From: Rotaria sordida
Lineage: Eukaryota; Rotifera; Eurotatoria; Philodinida; Philodinidae
Direction of reading: 5' to 3'
Assembly (NCBI GenBank): GCA_905250125.1
Contig: CAJNOL010000402.1
Coordinates: forward strand, 66,223 to 130,222
DNA length: 64,000 bases
The translations under genes and the position numbers were made by a program. The notes beneath the pieces are model-generated. The model made no database searches. It was not told the origin of the DNA and saw only the letters and a list, made by a program, of their open reading frames with translations. Positions 11,701-23,114 of this stretch are shown piece after piece; positions within the stretch are counted from its first letter, which is position 1, and each line of letters starts with the position of its first letter.

Positions 11701-13570
11701 GCACTATCAGCAAAAAGATTGGTTATATGCTTTCAGAGAGATCTATCTATTTCACAAATTCTTTCTTGTCTTTCAAAGGTTACTAAATGCAAAACAATAT
11801 TTGCAAAGGTTTCTCTTTCAAAGCACTCTATTTAATTTCTGACCCGATGCTTTGTTTTTGCACTTTTTTGAACATTTTCAGTATGTATTCTACGAACATT
11901 TTTGTACTTTGTGGAACAAATCATTACGAGCAACCGAGCGGAGGTGCTTATAAGTTTTGAAAGTGAAACTGAATTATTTGCAATAACAAAAACAAAATCT
12001 TCTGAAATATATTTCAATGTTGGAAATCTCTCATCGACGATAAATCATCATTGGATTTTAGAAATCCATTCAACCTTGAATATGAACAGGATTTAATCTA
12101 ACATTACCTTCATTCTTGAGTGATATTCGGCACTTTTAATACTTTCAAACTGATCTATCTATTTCTCTGAGCTGTTTCTTTTTAATTTCATTTTCTAAGT
12201 CATGGGGTAAAAAAGAACAAAGTTCAATAAGGATTTTTTTCTATTTAGCAATATCCGATTTTATCTAACAAGACTCGATGTGATATCCTTTTTCATGAAA
12301 ACTGGCTTCCTCCATCACTAACCGGAAAAATTTTCTAGAGAATTGCCACTTCATTTCAATCTTGGAGATATTGACAACACCTATTCTATCAAGATTATCT
12401 CATACCTAAGAATACTTGTGCTTTATTTTTGAGAGTAAGCTATATACCTGGAAAAGAAAAAGCACAAACAAACATCCTTTATTTAAATCATTTTCTTCAT
12501 TAAAGTAGAACAATTTCTATATACAATCGAAGTGATGTCATTAAGAATTTATAGTTGTCGTGTTTTTTCCCTGTTTTTCTATCGGTTAACTATTCACTTT
12601 TATGACACATTCATCTATTGTTTGATGAAAGAGATCGTGCAGTTTTCGAGTTTTGTGGGACATAAAATGATTGCATAAATGTTTTATAAAGAACTAATCT
12701 AATTTTTCTAACTTTGAAAATGTTTGAACCGTAATCGGATAAAATGAGCATCCTCGACATATTTGCAAAATTAGTGCAGTCTATGATACATTTGAGTTAA
12801 TTTATCGAGAGCGCTGCTTCAGCTGAAGTCGTTTCAAACATTTTTAAAGTTAGAAGAATAAGATTGTTTCTTTATGAAATTTTATTCAATCACATTAAGT
12901 TCCACGAAACCTGAAAATTGCACATTTTATTTCATCAGACTATAGACCAGCTCGGATAAAGAGAACGGTCAGGTAGTGTCAATGAACTAGTGACTCATAT
13001 ACGTTTGAATTTTTCCATACAGACACTCACTAGACTATATCTTGAAAACAATCAAATTGGAGGCAGTGGAGCACAACATCTCGCTGAAACACTAAAAACA
13101 AATAAAGTGAATTTTATTTATGTTCTAGATATTTTGTGAAGTCCGATCTAAAAGGAGTGTTGAAGTATAAAGGGTCAAAAATTTGTCCTCCCCACAGATC
13201 AAGACAGACACTCTCCAGGAACCATCGTAAACATTTTTCATATACGATTTCAGATCATATGTCAGTAAAATGCCATCAGAATTTATTAACTACTTCCTTA
13301 TTACAGTTTTAGAAGATTAACTAAAGGATGATGAAGAAATATGTCCGAAAATAGATCGAACAAAAGAATTTTCATATAAATAGCAACAACACCTGCATCG
13401 TGTTTCACATTTTAATTCCACAGAGATTGTGCTAACGACATTTTTTTCTCATATTCCCTTTTTGTATATTTTTATAGACACTACAGTATTTGTCTCTCTT
13501 TGGGAATAATAACATCTCGCCTGCTATGAAAACTCGCTTGAAACAACAAGACAATCGAATGAACTTTTGA
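2752..13570 (+). CDS. Leucine-rich-repeat protein (NLRC3/ribonuclease-inhibitor-like), 3' part, five exons
   Basis: Five exons, all phase 0: 2752-2835, 6876-6959, 10324-10407, 13023-13106 and 13478-13570 (stop TGA). The first four are each 84 bp and encode one 28-residue repeat, for example ALTQLYLQVNQISDNGAQHL and TLTRLYLENNQIGGSGAQHL, fitting the ribonuclease-inhibitor LRR pattern LxxLxLxxNxIxxxGAxxLAxxL. The last exon adds TLQYLSLFGNNNISPAM and a short basic tail. Acceptors are AG after pyrimidine-rich tracts; donors are GTAAGC three times, then GTGAAT. Such repeats are known as protein-binding horseshoes, often at the C-terminus of NACHT/NLR proteins; no NACHT part is visible here because the 5' end is missing (gap or misjoin at 1160-1259). 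The introns are 4040, 3364, 2615 and 371 nt, very long beside the 55-70 nt introns elsewhere in this window. Repeats are intact and in phase, so the gene may be expressed. Confidence 0.78.
3724..4150. mobile_element. hAT-like MITE built of decamer repeats in both orientations
   Basis: A 427-bp element lies in the first LRR intron. Its ends are inverted: CAAGGGGGAACAAACTG on the left, CAGTTTGTTCCCCTTG on the right. It is flanked by a perfect 8-bp duplication TGATTTTA (3716-3723 and 4151-4158), the target-site size of hAT transposons. Inside are many near-copies of a decamer like GATTTCCAGT. They are present in one orientation, then in the complement (AAATCACTGG), then again in the first, so the strand can fold on itself. 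It has no coding capacity, and mobilisation in trans by a hAT transposase is inferred. Confidence 0.85.
5712..5925 (-). pseudogene. Remnant of an unrecognised protein-coding sequence
   Basis: Reading leftwards, 5879-5712 is open for 56 codons ending in TAG. It encodes a balanced-looking peptide with segments SVRKFMNFVVLPLNEVELDF and DDIAGEVAPDLIDDLIDNF. One TAA (5880-5882) separates it from a further open stretch, SVHFSAIHRKVHT, in the same frame. GC content is higher than in the surrounding intron. It lies inside the first LRR intron, antisense to that gene. I do not recognise the family; the composition argues for a real but inactivated coding sequence, perhaps from a mobile element. Confidence 0.4.
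10668..11242. mobile_element. Mariner-type MITE with about 85-bp inverted ends
   Basis: About 575 bp with complementary ends: CTGCCAACGACAAAATGACT at the left and its near-complement at the right (about 11155-11242), continuing inward past a shared TTTTGATAGAAACAAG block. The left flank is TA. A homologous intron copy near 14190 lacks the element at the corresponding AAATTATA position, which acts as an empty site. There is no open frame of note. The inner TIR text GAAACAAGATAG...GCAGTTTCCGCC resembles, loosely, the TIR of the transposon at 18348, suggesting related elements. Confidence 0.6.
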
Positions 13571-14019
13571 TTAATTGATTGATTTTTCTTTCGTTTTGAT
13601 GAAATAAAATGAAATTTGATTGATTAATTTATACTATTATATCCGTGCGAGTGGGCATACAGCATACATACAGGCCAACAATGAATGGGCAAATTCACAC
13701 AGCTATCCCGAAGGATAATTATGCGAACCAATGGCTCCTTTCGTTTATTTACTAGGATAGGAATCTTTCTGCGCCGTTAAAACCAAGCATAGCTTTTTAC
13801 CGGTCGATCTGTCATTTGTTCAAAGAAGAGAAGAAAAAGGGTATGAATGTAGGCGACTTCCAATGTGAGTGGATGGATCAGTGGAGGGTATGAGTATGCA
13901 TGTGGGTTGGTGACTGAAGAGAATGTCTACAACCACACGTACACCAATCCAAACACTTCTTTACACGAGCACTCAGCACACTCAGATCCACACCTACACA
14001 CACATATACCCATTATCAA
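13571..14019 (+). other. 3' flank of the LRR gene with candidate poly(A) signal
   Basis: AATAAA occurs at 13613-13618, 43 bases after the LRR stop codon, and is the likely polyadenylation signal. The rest of the stretch is slightly richer in GC and holds no gene I can support; the CACACCTACACACACAT text near 13990 is not a telomeric run. Confidence 0.45.
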
Positions 14020-16202
14020 TGTCGGATCAAAGATTAGCTTAGGAAGATTCTTGAGGTATAGTTGTCAAGGTCTCATTTTATTTCGATGGAATAAATCTCG
14101 CAAGTATTCCACTTTTGTAAATAAAACCTAAAAGAAGTAAAATTGTAGGTGGTGATGGACAGTTTTCAACTTTACTTGGCAGTGTTTTGAAATTATATTT
14201 CCCATTTCCCATATGATCCTATGATAATTTTTGACAAACTTGACATGTCTCAACCGTAGATTTCTATAAACTAAGACCAAGTCACCATATATATTGTGAT
14301 AGTGTAAAATTTAAAAATAATTATATTAACTGGCCTCTTATCACAAAAGATTTGTACCATCATAATATGGATATCGCATCAAAATTAAAAAAGTTAAATT
14401 TTTAATTCAAAATATAGAAAATGATTGGTTGCTGGATTCTGGTGTCAATATCTCATAAAAGTGAAAGTTTTCACCAATGGAAAGGACCATCAATTTTGAA
14501 ATGATGTAATCTTTCTCCTTTTCTTGAATAATACCTCAGAATCAAAAAATTAAATCTTTTCTTCGTCAGTTCAAAAATGAAAGTTCTTACGACCTTCACT
14601 GTCAAAATGTCTCTGAAACAGAGATTTTCATGGTTGAGTGTCAGCGTCCGTTTTTAAATACGAAAATTTTCCAGGTTTCTGTTGTCCAACTCTGCTAATA
14701 GTGAAGATTTTCACGGGTGAGAAATATCGCCCGTTTTGAAGCTAAAGAATTCGATTTCTTTTTTAAATTTTAATACCCGATTTAAAAAACTGAATATTTC
14801 TCAAATATATTAAAACGAGATTTTGTCAGATTCTTCTCTCAATATCTTGCAAAAGGAATTGCTTAAACAACTAATAATTTCTGCATCTTTTCATTATAGT
14901 TGACCTAGGAATATCAGTTAGAAATCATAAAATGAAACTTTTTATTAATAAATTTAAAAAAACGAGGTTTTTCACTAGTTTCTGCTGTCAATATCTCCAA
15001 AACGCGAGAATTTTCAAGCAGTAAGAACTTCTGCTCATTTCCACATGAAGGAATTATGATTCACTTTGGAATTCAGTTCTCAATTAAAGAAATTTTGATC
15101 TGCCATTCAAAATTTCTTTTAAGAAGATTTCATAAATTTTACTCACTCATTAGCTCGTAACCGAAATCATTTTAAATGATTGTGAATTTACGATCCATTA
15201 CATTTGAAGGAAATTGAGCTCTAGTAGCATTTTGAGCTTGAACTTAGTAAACTATATATCATTCTATCCTTAAAATAACGAGCGAAACTTTTGCCGTATT
15301 TCTTGTCTGAATAATTGGCAAAAGAAATCATTTTCACTGCATTTTCATTTCAATCAATCAAGAAAACAAAAGGATCTCATTTCAAAATACAAGAACGAGG
15401 ATGTTTCCTAGTTTCTAGTGTCGATATCTTGTAAAAGAAAGCATTCTCATCGTCAAAAATTCAAATTCAATCTCAAAGTATAACATTATAATACTGTAAT
15501 GAATTTGAACTCAAAATTATAAACTAAAGTTGATCTCGAAAATATAAAAGAATTTGATTTTTCATGGTTATTTCTGCGAATATCCTTAAAAAGGAGACTT
15601 TTTACTTCTGTAGGTCACATCCCGATACAATATTTTGGGATCCTTGCAGTGAAATAAATGCTTGATTGAAAGTTGAAAATAAGTTTTCAGTTAGAAAAAT
15701 TCAAAGATAGCGATGTTTCATGGATTGTGGTCTAAATACCTTGTAAAGAAAAGTTTTTTACGCTGTAAATTTTACCATCTTATTAGTACTGAAAGAAGTT
15801 AGACCTTGTAATTAAAAAATTTGGGTATTAGATCCATAAGAAATTCGGCCACCTTCATCTTACGGTGATTGTGAGAATTTGTTGAAATCTTCTTTCATGT
15901 TCTTAGTAGATACCCAGGCAACTGATGTTTAGCTGAACAGTAGTTTATAGTGATATATTTGATGATCAATCTATCTTTTCTTACTAATTAGTCAATTTTA
16001 ACAAATTATCGCATCAATTTCCTCTAATCAAAATGATTGTAATGGAATTTCCCATTTAACAAGTAAAGAAATTCACAGCATGAACCAAAAATATTAATCA
16101 TATGCTTTTGGAAAGTTCTCTCTACTTCAAAAATCCCTTTTTTTCCTCAGAAAACTTATCAAATGCAAAGCACTGTTTGCAAAGTTTTCTCCTTCGAAAC
16201 AT
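14020..16202. repeat. Orphan copy of the LRR-gene intron, expanded
   Basis: Both ends of this stretch match the third LRR intron. 14020-14200 resembles 10490-10665, and 15650-15950 plus 16080-16200 resemble 11270-11560 and 11680-11830. No LRR exon accompanies it. The middle, about 14440-15790, is filled by a degenerate tandem repeat with a period of roughly 100-160 bp. Its recognisable core is GTCAATATCT followed by an A-rich stretch and ATTTTCAC (near 14441, 14690, 14845, 14986, 15310, 15418, 15575 and 15730). Single copies of the core also occur inside the LRR introns (near 3255, 7547 and 7705). The stretch ends at an assembly gap. Confidence 0.6.
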
Positions 16203-16212
16203 NNNNNNNNNN
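16203..16212. other. Assembly gap (10 N)
   Basis: Ten N within the expanded intron copy, probably an unresolved repeat. 16213-16927 beyond it holds nothing I can identify. Confidence 0.99.
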
Positions 16213-16927
16213 AGATCTCAACGTCTCTATTGATGTTTCAACAAGCATCAAACGGTGTTCCATTCTCGAGATCATTGCCTCACAAAACATGGACTTTGGA
16301 TAAGGAATTTGAGAGAGAAGAAATGTCTCGATTGATCACTATAAGATACTTTGCATCTTCATAAATTTCTGATCATTCTTCAGCACTGTGAAATATCTCA
16401 AAGTGTAATCAAAGGTTTTTGTGTGTCAAGTTAATATAAATCTATCTTGCTTTGTTTATGAACTGCGCATACATGGATAAGATGAAGTATCTCAACAAGG
16501 TGATATTGGATATATCTAGATTCAACTATTTAATCATAGAGTAGTTGTTTCTTTTTGATATTAATATGTACATCTTTCATTGCTGACAAAAGAAGCACAT
16601 TTAAAGAACATGCACTAATTGAAAGAAATTTAGATCCATAAGGAAAGTATCGAGAAACCATAAAGTTATTTTCAACCATGTAAGGTTTCTAGTACGTTCG
16701 AGAAATTCTAATTTTCAAAATTGAATTTCCATAATAGAGAGGAAACAAAGTGTACTGACACGTTTTTGAATCGAAAACATTATATATGGTAAATCTTGTT
16801 TAATTAACAATTAAGTCATTCATAATCCATTGGTACTACACATTGGCTTGCAAAAGAAATCATCGTTTTTCTTTATTTTTATTTGAAAGAAAAACTAACG
16901 TAGAAAAAAAGGAGTTGAATTTGTCTT

Positions 16928-17642
16928 TTAGAAATAATCGTTGCACGAACATTTGTCCATTTGTGGAAAAGTACTGAATACAATTTGCATCATGAATGAT
17001 TATTTCACATTGACGAATGGTAGCTATCATTTTTGTGGCATGATCTATGAAAAAAAAAATACTGACATGATCACGTACGATAATCACCACAAATACAAAG
17101 ATAAATTTGTCACTTGAATTCGTGACGCATTAGGGTTCTTAACAAAGTTTCATGCAATTGCAAGGTATTAACTATGTTCACAAAGGACTGGCGCAATGAT
17201 TTCATTTGAATTCAATGGTTGTATGATTTAATTTGAATGGTATTCATAGTTATATTCAATAAGTTTCTTTGATATTTTCTCAAGTTTAGCGTAGACTTCA
17301 GTTGATCGACAATGAGATTGATCATGAGCTCGAAATTGCTATGAAGTTCATTTCATATGATCTGTATAGAGAATGAATACTATAATTGTTGACTTACAAA
17401 GATTTGTCGATTGACTGCAGTCCATGAGAGACCGATCTTTTTCTTCGCATCTGATTTATGTAAATGAATTCTAATATCTGATGCTTTGTCAATTTCACTT
17501 AACAATTTATAACTATTGGCAAGAAGAACTGTAGCTGATAGTATTGAATTTATCATTTCAGGAAAAAGTTTTTTCATACGATTGTAAATGTTTTCTAATA
17601 AATAATCATTGTTAACATTTCGAGTGTCAGATAACAATACCA
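16928..17642 (-). pseudogene. DYW-type PPR protein, C-terminal part (E/E+ and DYW deaminase-like domain), decayed
   Basis: Exon 17642-17398 encodes the E region, including LLENIYNRMKKLFPEM and KKKIGLSWTAVNRQIF. A 59-nt intron (17397-17339, GTAAGT...CATAG) follows, then QFRAHDQSHCRSTEVYAKLE, which begins the DYW domain. In plant organelle RNA-editing factors this domain is a zinc-dependent cytidine deaminase with an HxE motif and a CxxCH-like motif. Here the HxE glutamate codon is TAA (CEHS-stop-YLAIA), further stops and frameshifts follow, and the CxxCH region is shifted. The tail RQCEIIIHDAN...FSTNGQ still leads, after a one-base shift, to CSCNDYF and a stop at 16930-16928. The upstream PPR repeats were not found in 17643-18347. 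The gene is clearly dead. Its presence fits published reports of DYW-type PPR genes in bdelloids. Confidence 0.8.
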
Positions 17643-18347
17643 CTAAAATAAGAATAATTAAATTAGAATTATTCACTTTACATTTCTTTTATGAAAAATA
17701 GTTCCATTGATTTATTATTCTTTCTTTCTGATCATTACACTTCTATTCCATATATTTACTTATCAAGATGAAAAGCTACTAGTCAAAATCTTTAGTACAT
17801 TTTCAACAATCAACAAGTTTCATTGATATTGGACAAGAGTGCTTATCCCATGTCAACTATTTACAATCTCATACATTTTTATTGATATTACTATTCTTAT
17901 TAAAAATTAATCTTAACCGATTGGTGAACAATGAGTTAGTAAACAAACATGTTCTGTCTATTTTTTATTCAAGAAATAAATTTATTAATTATCTATTGAA
18001 AAGATATTTTAAAAAAGCTTGAAATATGATCTTCAATTTATTTCATTTTTATAATTGTCCAATGAAATAGAAATGTTTATTATAAACATACAAATATTGA
18101 ATTACAATTTCAAAAAACTAAGTCATTAAGAAAGTCTTCATCATGTACAGAAACATTATCATATAATAAAATGCGATAGACTCTATTGTTCGTACAGCAA
18201 TCTTGTTTCATCAAAAATATATTTAATAGATTTAAATAAAATTCCTAAATGTTCGAAGAAAGTTTCTAAAGTCTAATTGACTGACTAGTGAATCTTCGCA
18301 GATGTTTCCTTGCGATTTCAATGATTTTTTTTTGTCTATGAATACTA
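17643..18347. other. No supported gene
   Basis: This is where the PPR repeats of the pseudogene to the left would be expected. I see no convincing repeat or splice structure here, so that part was deleted or is too eroded to read. Confidence 0.4.
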
Positions 18348-21300
18348 TAGTCTGTCGAAAAATTCTGTGCGTGTGACTATTTTTTGAATATCTCGAGAAC
18401 AAAACGAGATAGAGATCTGCGGTTTTCATCGGTAGATAGCCACGACGATAGCGCATCTTTTTTATACTAGACAAAACATTCGACGAATTTTTCAAGATCT
18501 ACTTTTTAATGAATCTCTGAAAGATTGACTGATACCTCTAAAAATTTAAATAAGAACCTAACGATTTTTTTATGTCAGTAAATAGACTGGAGCGTTCTCT
18601 ATATAACAGAGCTCAAGTGAATCCATTACCTTTTATAGTTTGTACCGAGCAGCATTATTATTGAAGCATCCTAGCTCACAAATATAACCATCATGATATA
18701 TCTAAGTAAATCAAGATATAGCTGTTTCATTGTGTTCTATCTCACAATAACGTTTTTTATCGCTAAAAGAAGCTTAGATTTCTTATCTTTAAGTGTATAG
18801 TCTTGATCAAACTGATCAGTTACATTGAGAAACATACGCTATTTAACACAAAAAAGCAAAATCAACAAAACACGAACAACAAAAATTAGAAACGATTTGC
18901 CTATTATCTGAAACTATTAATCTTCATCTTCATCTTCAATCAAGTCGGAGTCCATATCAATGCTATCATCATCATTTAGTTCACTCTCGATTTGTTCTAT
19001 GTACTGATCAGCTTTTTTAAAATTTTCTTCATATACTTGTACGTGATCGATGCAATTCGATATGAATGTTGAGTCACAACTGTTAAACCAATTCCAAATT
19101 AATTTTTCAACATCTTTTAATTTAAATGTCGTATTTTGATCTCTAACAGATCTCTTAGGTTCAGCCCAGCACATTTCAATAGGATCTAAAGAAAAAAAAA
19201 TGACAGAGAGAGAAATTTAGTGAAATAAATTACGAGTTTCTTAGTTTTCACTTACTGAGTAAACAATGATGAACTGGAAAACGTACAATTTCAATATCAA
19301 ATTGTTTAGCTATTTCATCGACAATATATTTTTTTCTGGCGCATATGCACAGCTTAACTCAAGAAGTACTGATTTACTATATTGTTCAATGAATGAAACT
19401 GAGTGATCAATCAACTATTGACGAATTTGGTTTTTATTTCAAGATCTTAACGGTATTTTAGATGCATCCGTTAGTTGGGAATGCCATTTCGCGTTATCAA
19501 CCACAATACATATTTTATCCTTCTTTCCTATAAAAACATACATATTTTACAAATGAAAACTCTAAATACTTCCCCATCGTACCATACTCCTTCCTTAACT
19601 TAATACATGTTTGATAGATCCATTTATTGAAGTGCTCTCTATCCATATTATATTCGGGTTTGCACTGAAATACTTCTGCAGACGATTTATGAAAGCCGTG
19701 TCGACTGATCATTCCATTGATGGCGAGACAGGTACCTATCAATCATTTAATGCAAAGTATATAATTACCAGAAGGACATTACAACTAAAGCCAATATCTT
19801 TAATCATCAACCAGACTTAGTTACTCATTTTTACATACCTTTTCCTTCTGAACGGCGAAATCTTCCTTGTCCTGTCTGCTTCTCAATCCAAATACTTGTC
19901 TTTTCTTCATTAGAATAACACCACGTTTCATCGTGATAGAAAATGAGTGCTTTTTCCTTCCGTAGCTCATCAATACGACGAAAATATCTCGCCCTTTGTG
20001 ACATGAAAAACGTTGATTCCAATGGTGCTTTGATCTTCGATGTTTTTCGATAAACAAATCCCATCTGTTTTAATTCTTTCGATAATGTTGTTTTACTTTT
20101 GATTGGAAAGTCAGGAAAATCGGCTAAAAGTCGAATCATCATCCGATCCAATGTAGGGTATACTCGTTCAGCCAATAAAAGATGAAATTCATATCGAATC
20201 ATATCCTTCCCAAAGTCAGATAAATTAATTTCTGAACGACCTCTAGGTGACATTGGCTGCTCCATTGTGTCATCCTAAATAAGATCAGTATCAAAAGTTT
20301 AGTTTCAAGAACGTTGATGACTTTCTTACAGTGGTAATGGTAGTTGACCCTGACCGAAGTATCCTACGTGATGATCTTTCTTCATCTTCAGCTATTTCGA
20401 TTTCGTTCAATTCCCTCTTTAGATTATCAATCGTACGGGATGAAACACCTAACATTGCACATAAACGATCATTGACATTGTTCAAGGGAATTTTAATTCC
20501 ATATTTTTCTGATTTAACGAATTGAATAACCCGATACATGGTTTCCCTCGTTTGAGATGAGAATTCGTTTGCCATAATAAACTAAATTTGAACTGTTTAA
20601 TCGATCTAAAAATAAAGTATGAAAATATGATGACTCCTACATATCTTTCGCATATTTCAAGCTTGTATTCTAAAAAAGCTAATAAAAGACAGAACATTGT
20701 TAGGACTTTACTTCTTTTATTTTATTATTCTTCTTCCTTTCTTTAAAAACAAACAAGCGAATGAATCAAAAACAAAAAAAGCAGCAAAGAATGTGATTCT
20801 CTCTTTCTCTTATTCCACTCTTTATCTTTCTTTATCCATGATGAAAGCACCATTGAAAAAGAAGAGTAAGAATGCCATTGATGTACAGTGATGATATCAT
20901 AAGAGAATAGACAGAGCCTTCTTATGTCAGAAGAGACACCTTCTGACATAACAAACATGTTATAAAACCAAGGAAAAAACGTCTTTACTGAATGGCATGT
21001 AATACACAACTCAATAAAAAATCAATTTAAACCATATAAAGGTACTTGCATCAGCCAACTTTGCCGCTATCGATCATCGTTTTGCGTACTCGATTGTTTT
21101 TCAGAGAAATCGCACAATTGTAAGACATTTTCTGCCAGATAGAAATCTTTGTAAAAATAACTAAAAGATGTTATTGTGAGATAGAACACAATGAAACAGC
21201 TATATCTTGATTTACTTAGATATATCATGATGGTTATATTTGCGAACTAGGAGGCTTCAATAATAATGCTCCTCGGTACAAACTATAAAAGATAATGGAT

Positions 21301-21573
21301 TCACTTGAGCTTTATTATATAGAGAACGCTCCAGTCTATTTACTGACATAAAAAAATCGTTAGGTTCTTATTTAAATTTTTAGAGGTATCAGTCAATCTT
21401 TCAGAGATTCATTAAAAAGTAGATCTTGAAAAATTCGTCGAATGTTTTGTCTAGTATAAAAAAGATGCGCTATCGTCGTGGCTATCTACCGATGAAAACC
21501 GCAGATCTCTATCTCGTTTTGTTCTCGAGATATTCAAAAAATAGTCACACGCACGGAATTTTTGGACAGACTA
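18348..21573 (-). mobile_element. Tc1/mariner-superfamily transposon with about 400-bp TIRs
   Basis: A 3.2-kb element is bounded by TA on both sides (18346-18347 and 21574-21575), the target site of this superfamily. The outer tips are TAGTCTGTCG and its complement. The inverted repeats run over about 18348-18757 and 21173-21573 with only scattered differences. The arms contain no gene; the matching open frames in them are mirror images of each other. The single gene inside reads right to left (18917-20575). Length, TIRs and a multi-exon transposase describe an originally autonomous copy, now damaged in its catalytic region. Confidence 0.88.
18917..20575 (-). pseudogene. DDE transposase (IS630-Tc1-mariner group, D to E spacing about 83), five exons, broken
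   Basis: Exons (right to left): 20575-20330, 20274-19839, 19735-19583, 19527-19256 and 19185-18917; introns 55, 103, 55 and 70 nt. Exon 1 carries an N-terminal helix-turn-helix (LCAMLGVSSRTIDNLKREL). Exon 2 has the first aspartate in YHDETWCYSNEE, exon 4 the second in CIVVDNAKWHSQL, and exon 5 the glutamate in NPIEMCWAEPKRSVRD, followed by an acidic tail. About 83 residues separate the second D from the E, not the 34-41 of classical mariner and Tc1, so this belongs with the long-spacer lineages of the superfamily. Exon 4 has in-frame TGA (19439-19441) and TAG (19415-19417), both where related proteins would have tryptophan, and a one-base deletion in the T7 run at 19329-19335. Other exons are intact, so inactivation looks recent. 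Confidence 0.82.
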
Positions 21574-21975
21574 TACATCGTCTATCAGATTCTAATCATA
21601 CAGGAATTGCGCTAACAGCTTTTTGAAAAATTCCTATGAATAGAGTCTAACAGCTAGTATGATTGAGATGCGACCGTCTCTGGAAGGTAAATGAGTATAT
21701 CTAAAATAAACCTACCCTATTTAGAAAATTGTCATTATTCGAAGATTTGATACATCGAGAATCAATTGTTTTTTTTCTAGCACGGCTACTGTTATCAAAT
21801 AAAGCTCAATCTCTATGAATCATTTTAGAGAATATCAATTTTTATCTCTCAAAAAAATTCACTAAAGAAAGTTTGACAATGTTGTCAATCGACAATCGTT
21901 AATAAAATATTTATTTCAGTTTATTGAAGATCCATTAGGTGAATGTAAATATATATATCTACAGTGATTAGTTAC
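21574..21975. other. No supported gene
   Basis: AT-rich spacer between the transposon's right end and the first readable Athena RT codons. A possible splice-acceptor-like TCTACAG at about 21957-21963 precedes the RT frame, but I cannot tie an exon to it. Confidence 0.3.
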
Positions 21976-22722
21976 AAATAGAAATCCAATTTGACAATGG
22001 ATCAAATCAAGGCTCGTCTCAATGCGGCAAACGAGCAAGACGAAAACATCCGAATTACTTATACCATTGGCTCAAGTGTGGAATTTCTCGATGTTCTAGT
22101 GGAGAATAATCAAGGACAATTAAAAACTTCAGTATATCATAAACCAGCGGCAGAACCTTATATTCTACCTTATTTATCAGATCATCCACGTCACATTCAT
22201 CGCAGTACAGTCAAATCACAATTACTTCGAGCAGCCCGTCTGTGTTCCCATGTAGAAGATTTCGATAGAGAACGATTAAATATTGAATTCATTTTACTGT
22301 TGAATGGCTATCCTCCAAAATTTACTGCTTATCATTTGAAACAATTTTTCCGCAAAAATAATGCTTTGTCCATGATGGAACAACTGGATGAAGTTGCCTA
22401 CGAAGAGTTACATCGCAAGCTGTTATATCAACCAACACGTCGAGAAAGACAAGAGCAACAACAACAAGAGATAATCAGAACCGATGATAATTCACACGAA
22501 AACTCCAATAATAATGATATATTTATTCATTTTACTTTCGAAACTGGTCCAATGTTAAAGTTTAAGGGAGAGTTGAAGAATCTATGGAAAAAACATTATA
22601 TTGATAATTGTCCTATCAAGCACAATATTCGATTGAGAGTTGCCACTAGAAGTAATAAGAATTTAAATCAATTATTCGTAAAGAAAAAGCCACCAAAAGC
22701 AATGTTAATAGATGTAGTTTAG
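21976..22722 (+). pseudogene. Athena-type Penelope-like reverse transcriptase, 5'-truncated (thumb and C-terminal part)
   Basis: About 245 codons are open to the TAG at 22720-22722. The segment VEFLDVLVENNQGQLKTSVY followed by HKPAAEPYILPYLSDHPRH is the conserved post-catalytic region of Penelope-like RTs, and the following helices match the other RT copies in this window. No GIY-YIG endonuclease domain follows the RT, which fits the Athena (endonuclease-deficient, telomere-attached) group. Fingers and palm, including the catalytic aspartates, are absent. The frame closes upstream at a TAG (21979-21981), and no telomeric repeat is visible there. Everything in the next 3.4 kb is read in the same direction and belongs to the same unit. 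Confidence 0.75.
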
Positions 22723-23114
22723 AAACATGCAACAACTACAACAAGAACAATAAAAACCAATAATGAAGAGTAGAGTAACTGCTCTCCTACTTATGTACTT
22801 AGAACAATATCTTTGTATTTATAAATGAAGACTTTTGTTTTGTATATTGCATTGCTATTCTATTGTAGAATTCATGTTTTTCTTTCAATACTTTGATGAT
22901 TACTTTCAATGATGAATTTCTTCATTTTCAAAAAAATGATTACTTCTTTCTTGTTCTAGATCTATATGATTCTACTAAACTTAACCTCCTGTTCACACTC
23001 TCAAAAGAAGTATACAAATCACCCAACAATCCAATGTGTGTATTGTTTATTTCAGTAATAATAACTTATCCTGGCTCTCAAAGTTTCTTATACTATATCT
23101 GAACATTTTTTAGA

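Larger units (their letters stand above)
2752..13106 (+). repeat. Tandemly duplicated exon-intron units of the LRR gene
   Basis: Sequence just downstream of the first three LRR exons is alignable between copies: each donor GTAAGC is followed by similar text up to a block containing TGTCAAGAT (about 2955, 7085 and 10530). More distal blocks also match, for example the TCTTCTGAAATATATTT block near 5145 and 11998. The repeat unit is therefore exon plus intron, not exon alone. Divergence between units is considerable, so the duplications are old. The introns hold no coding sequence I can support apart from the small remnant at 5.7-5.9 kb and the two MITEs. Confidence 0.65.

Noticed and set aside
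13865..14131. 88-codon forward frame and CA-rich text resembling telomeric repeat
   Set aside because: The text is CACACA and CACAC mixed with other words, not CCCACA units. The frame runs into intron-like sequence.
18232..18495. 87-codon minus frame and its twin at 21426-21626
   Set aside because: They are the two copies of the transposon's terminal inverted repeat; the identity is due to the TIR, not to a protein.
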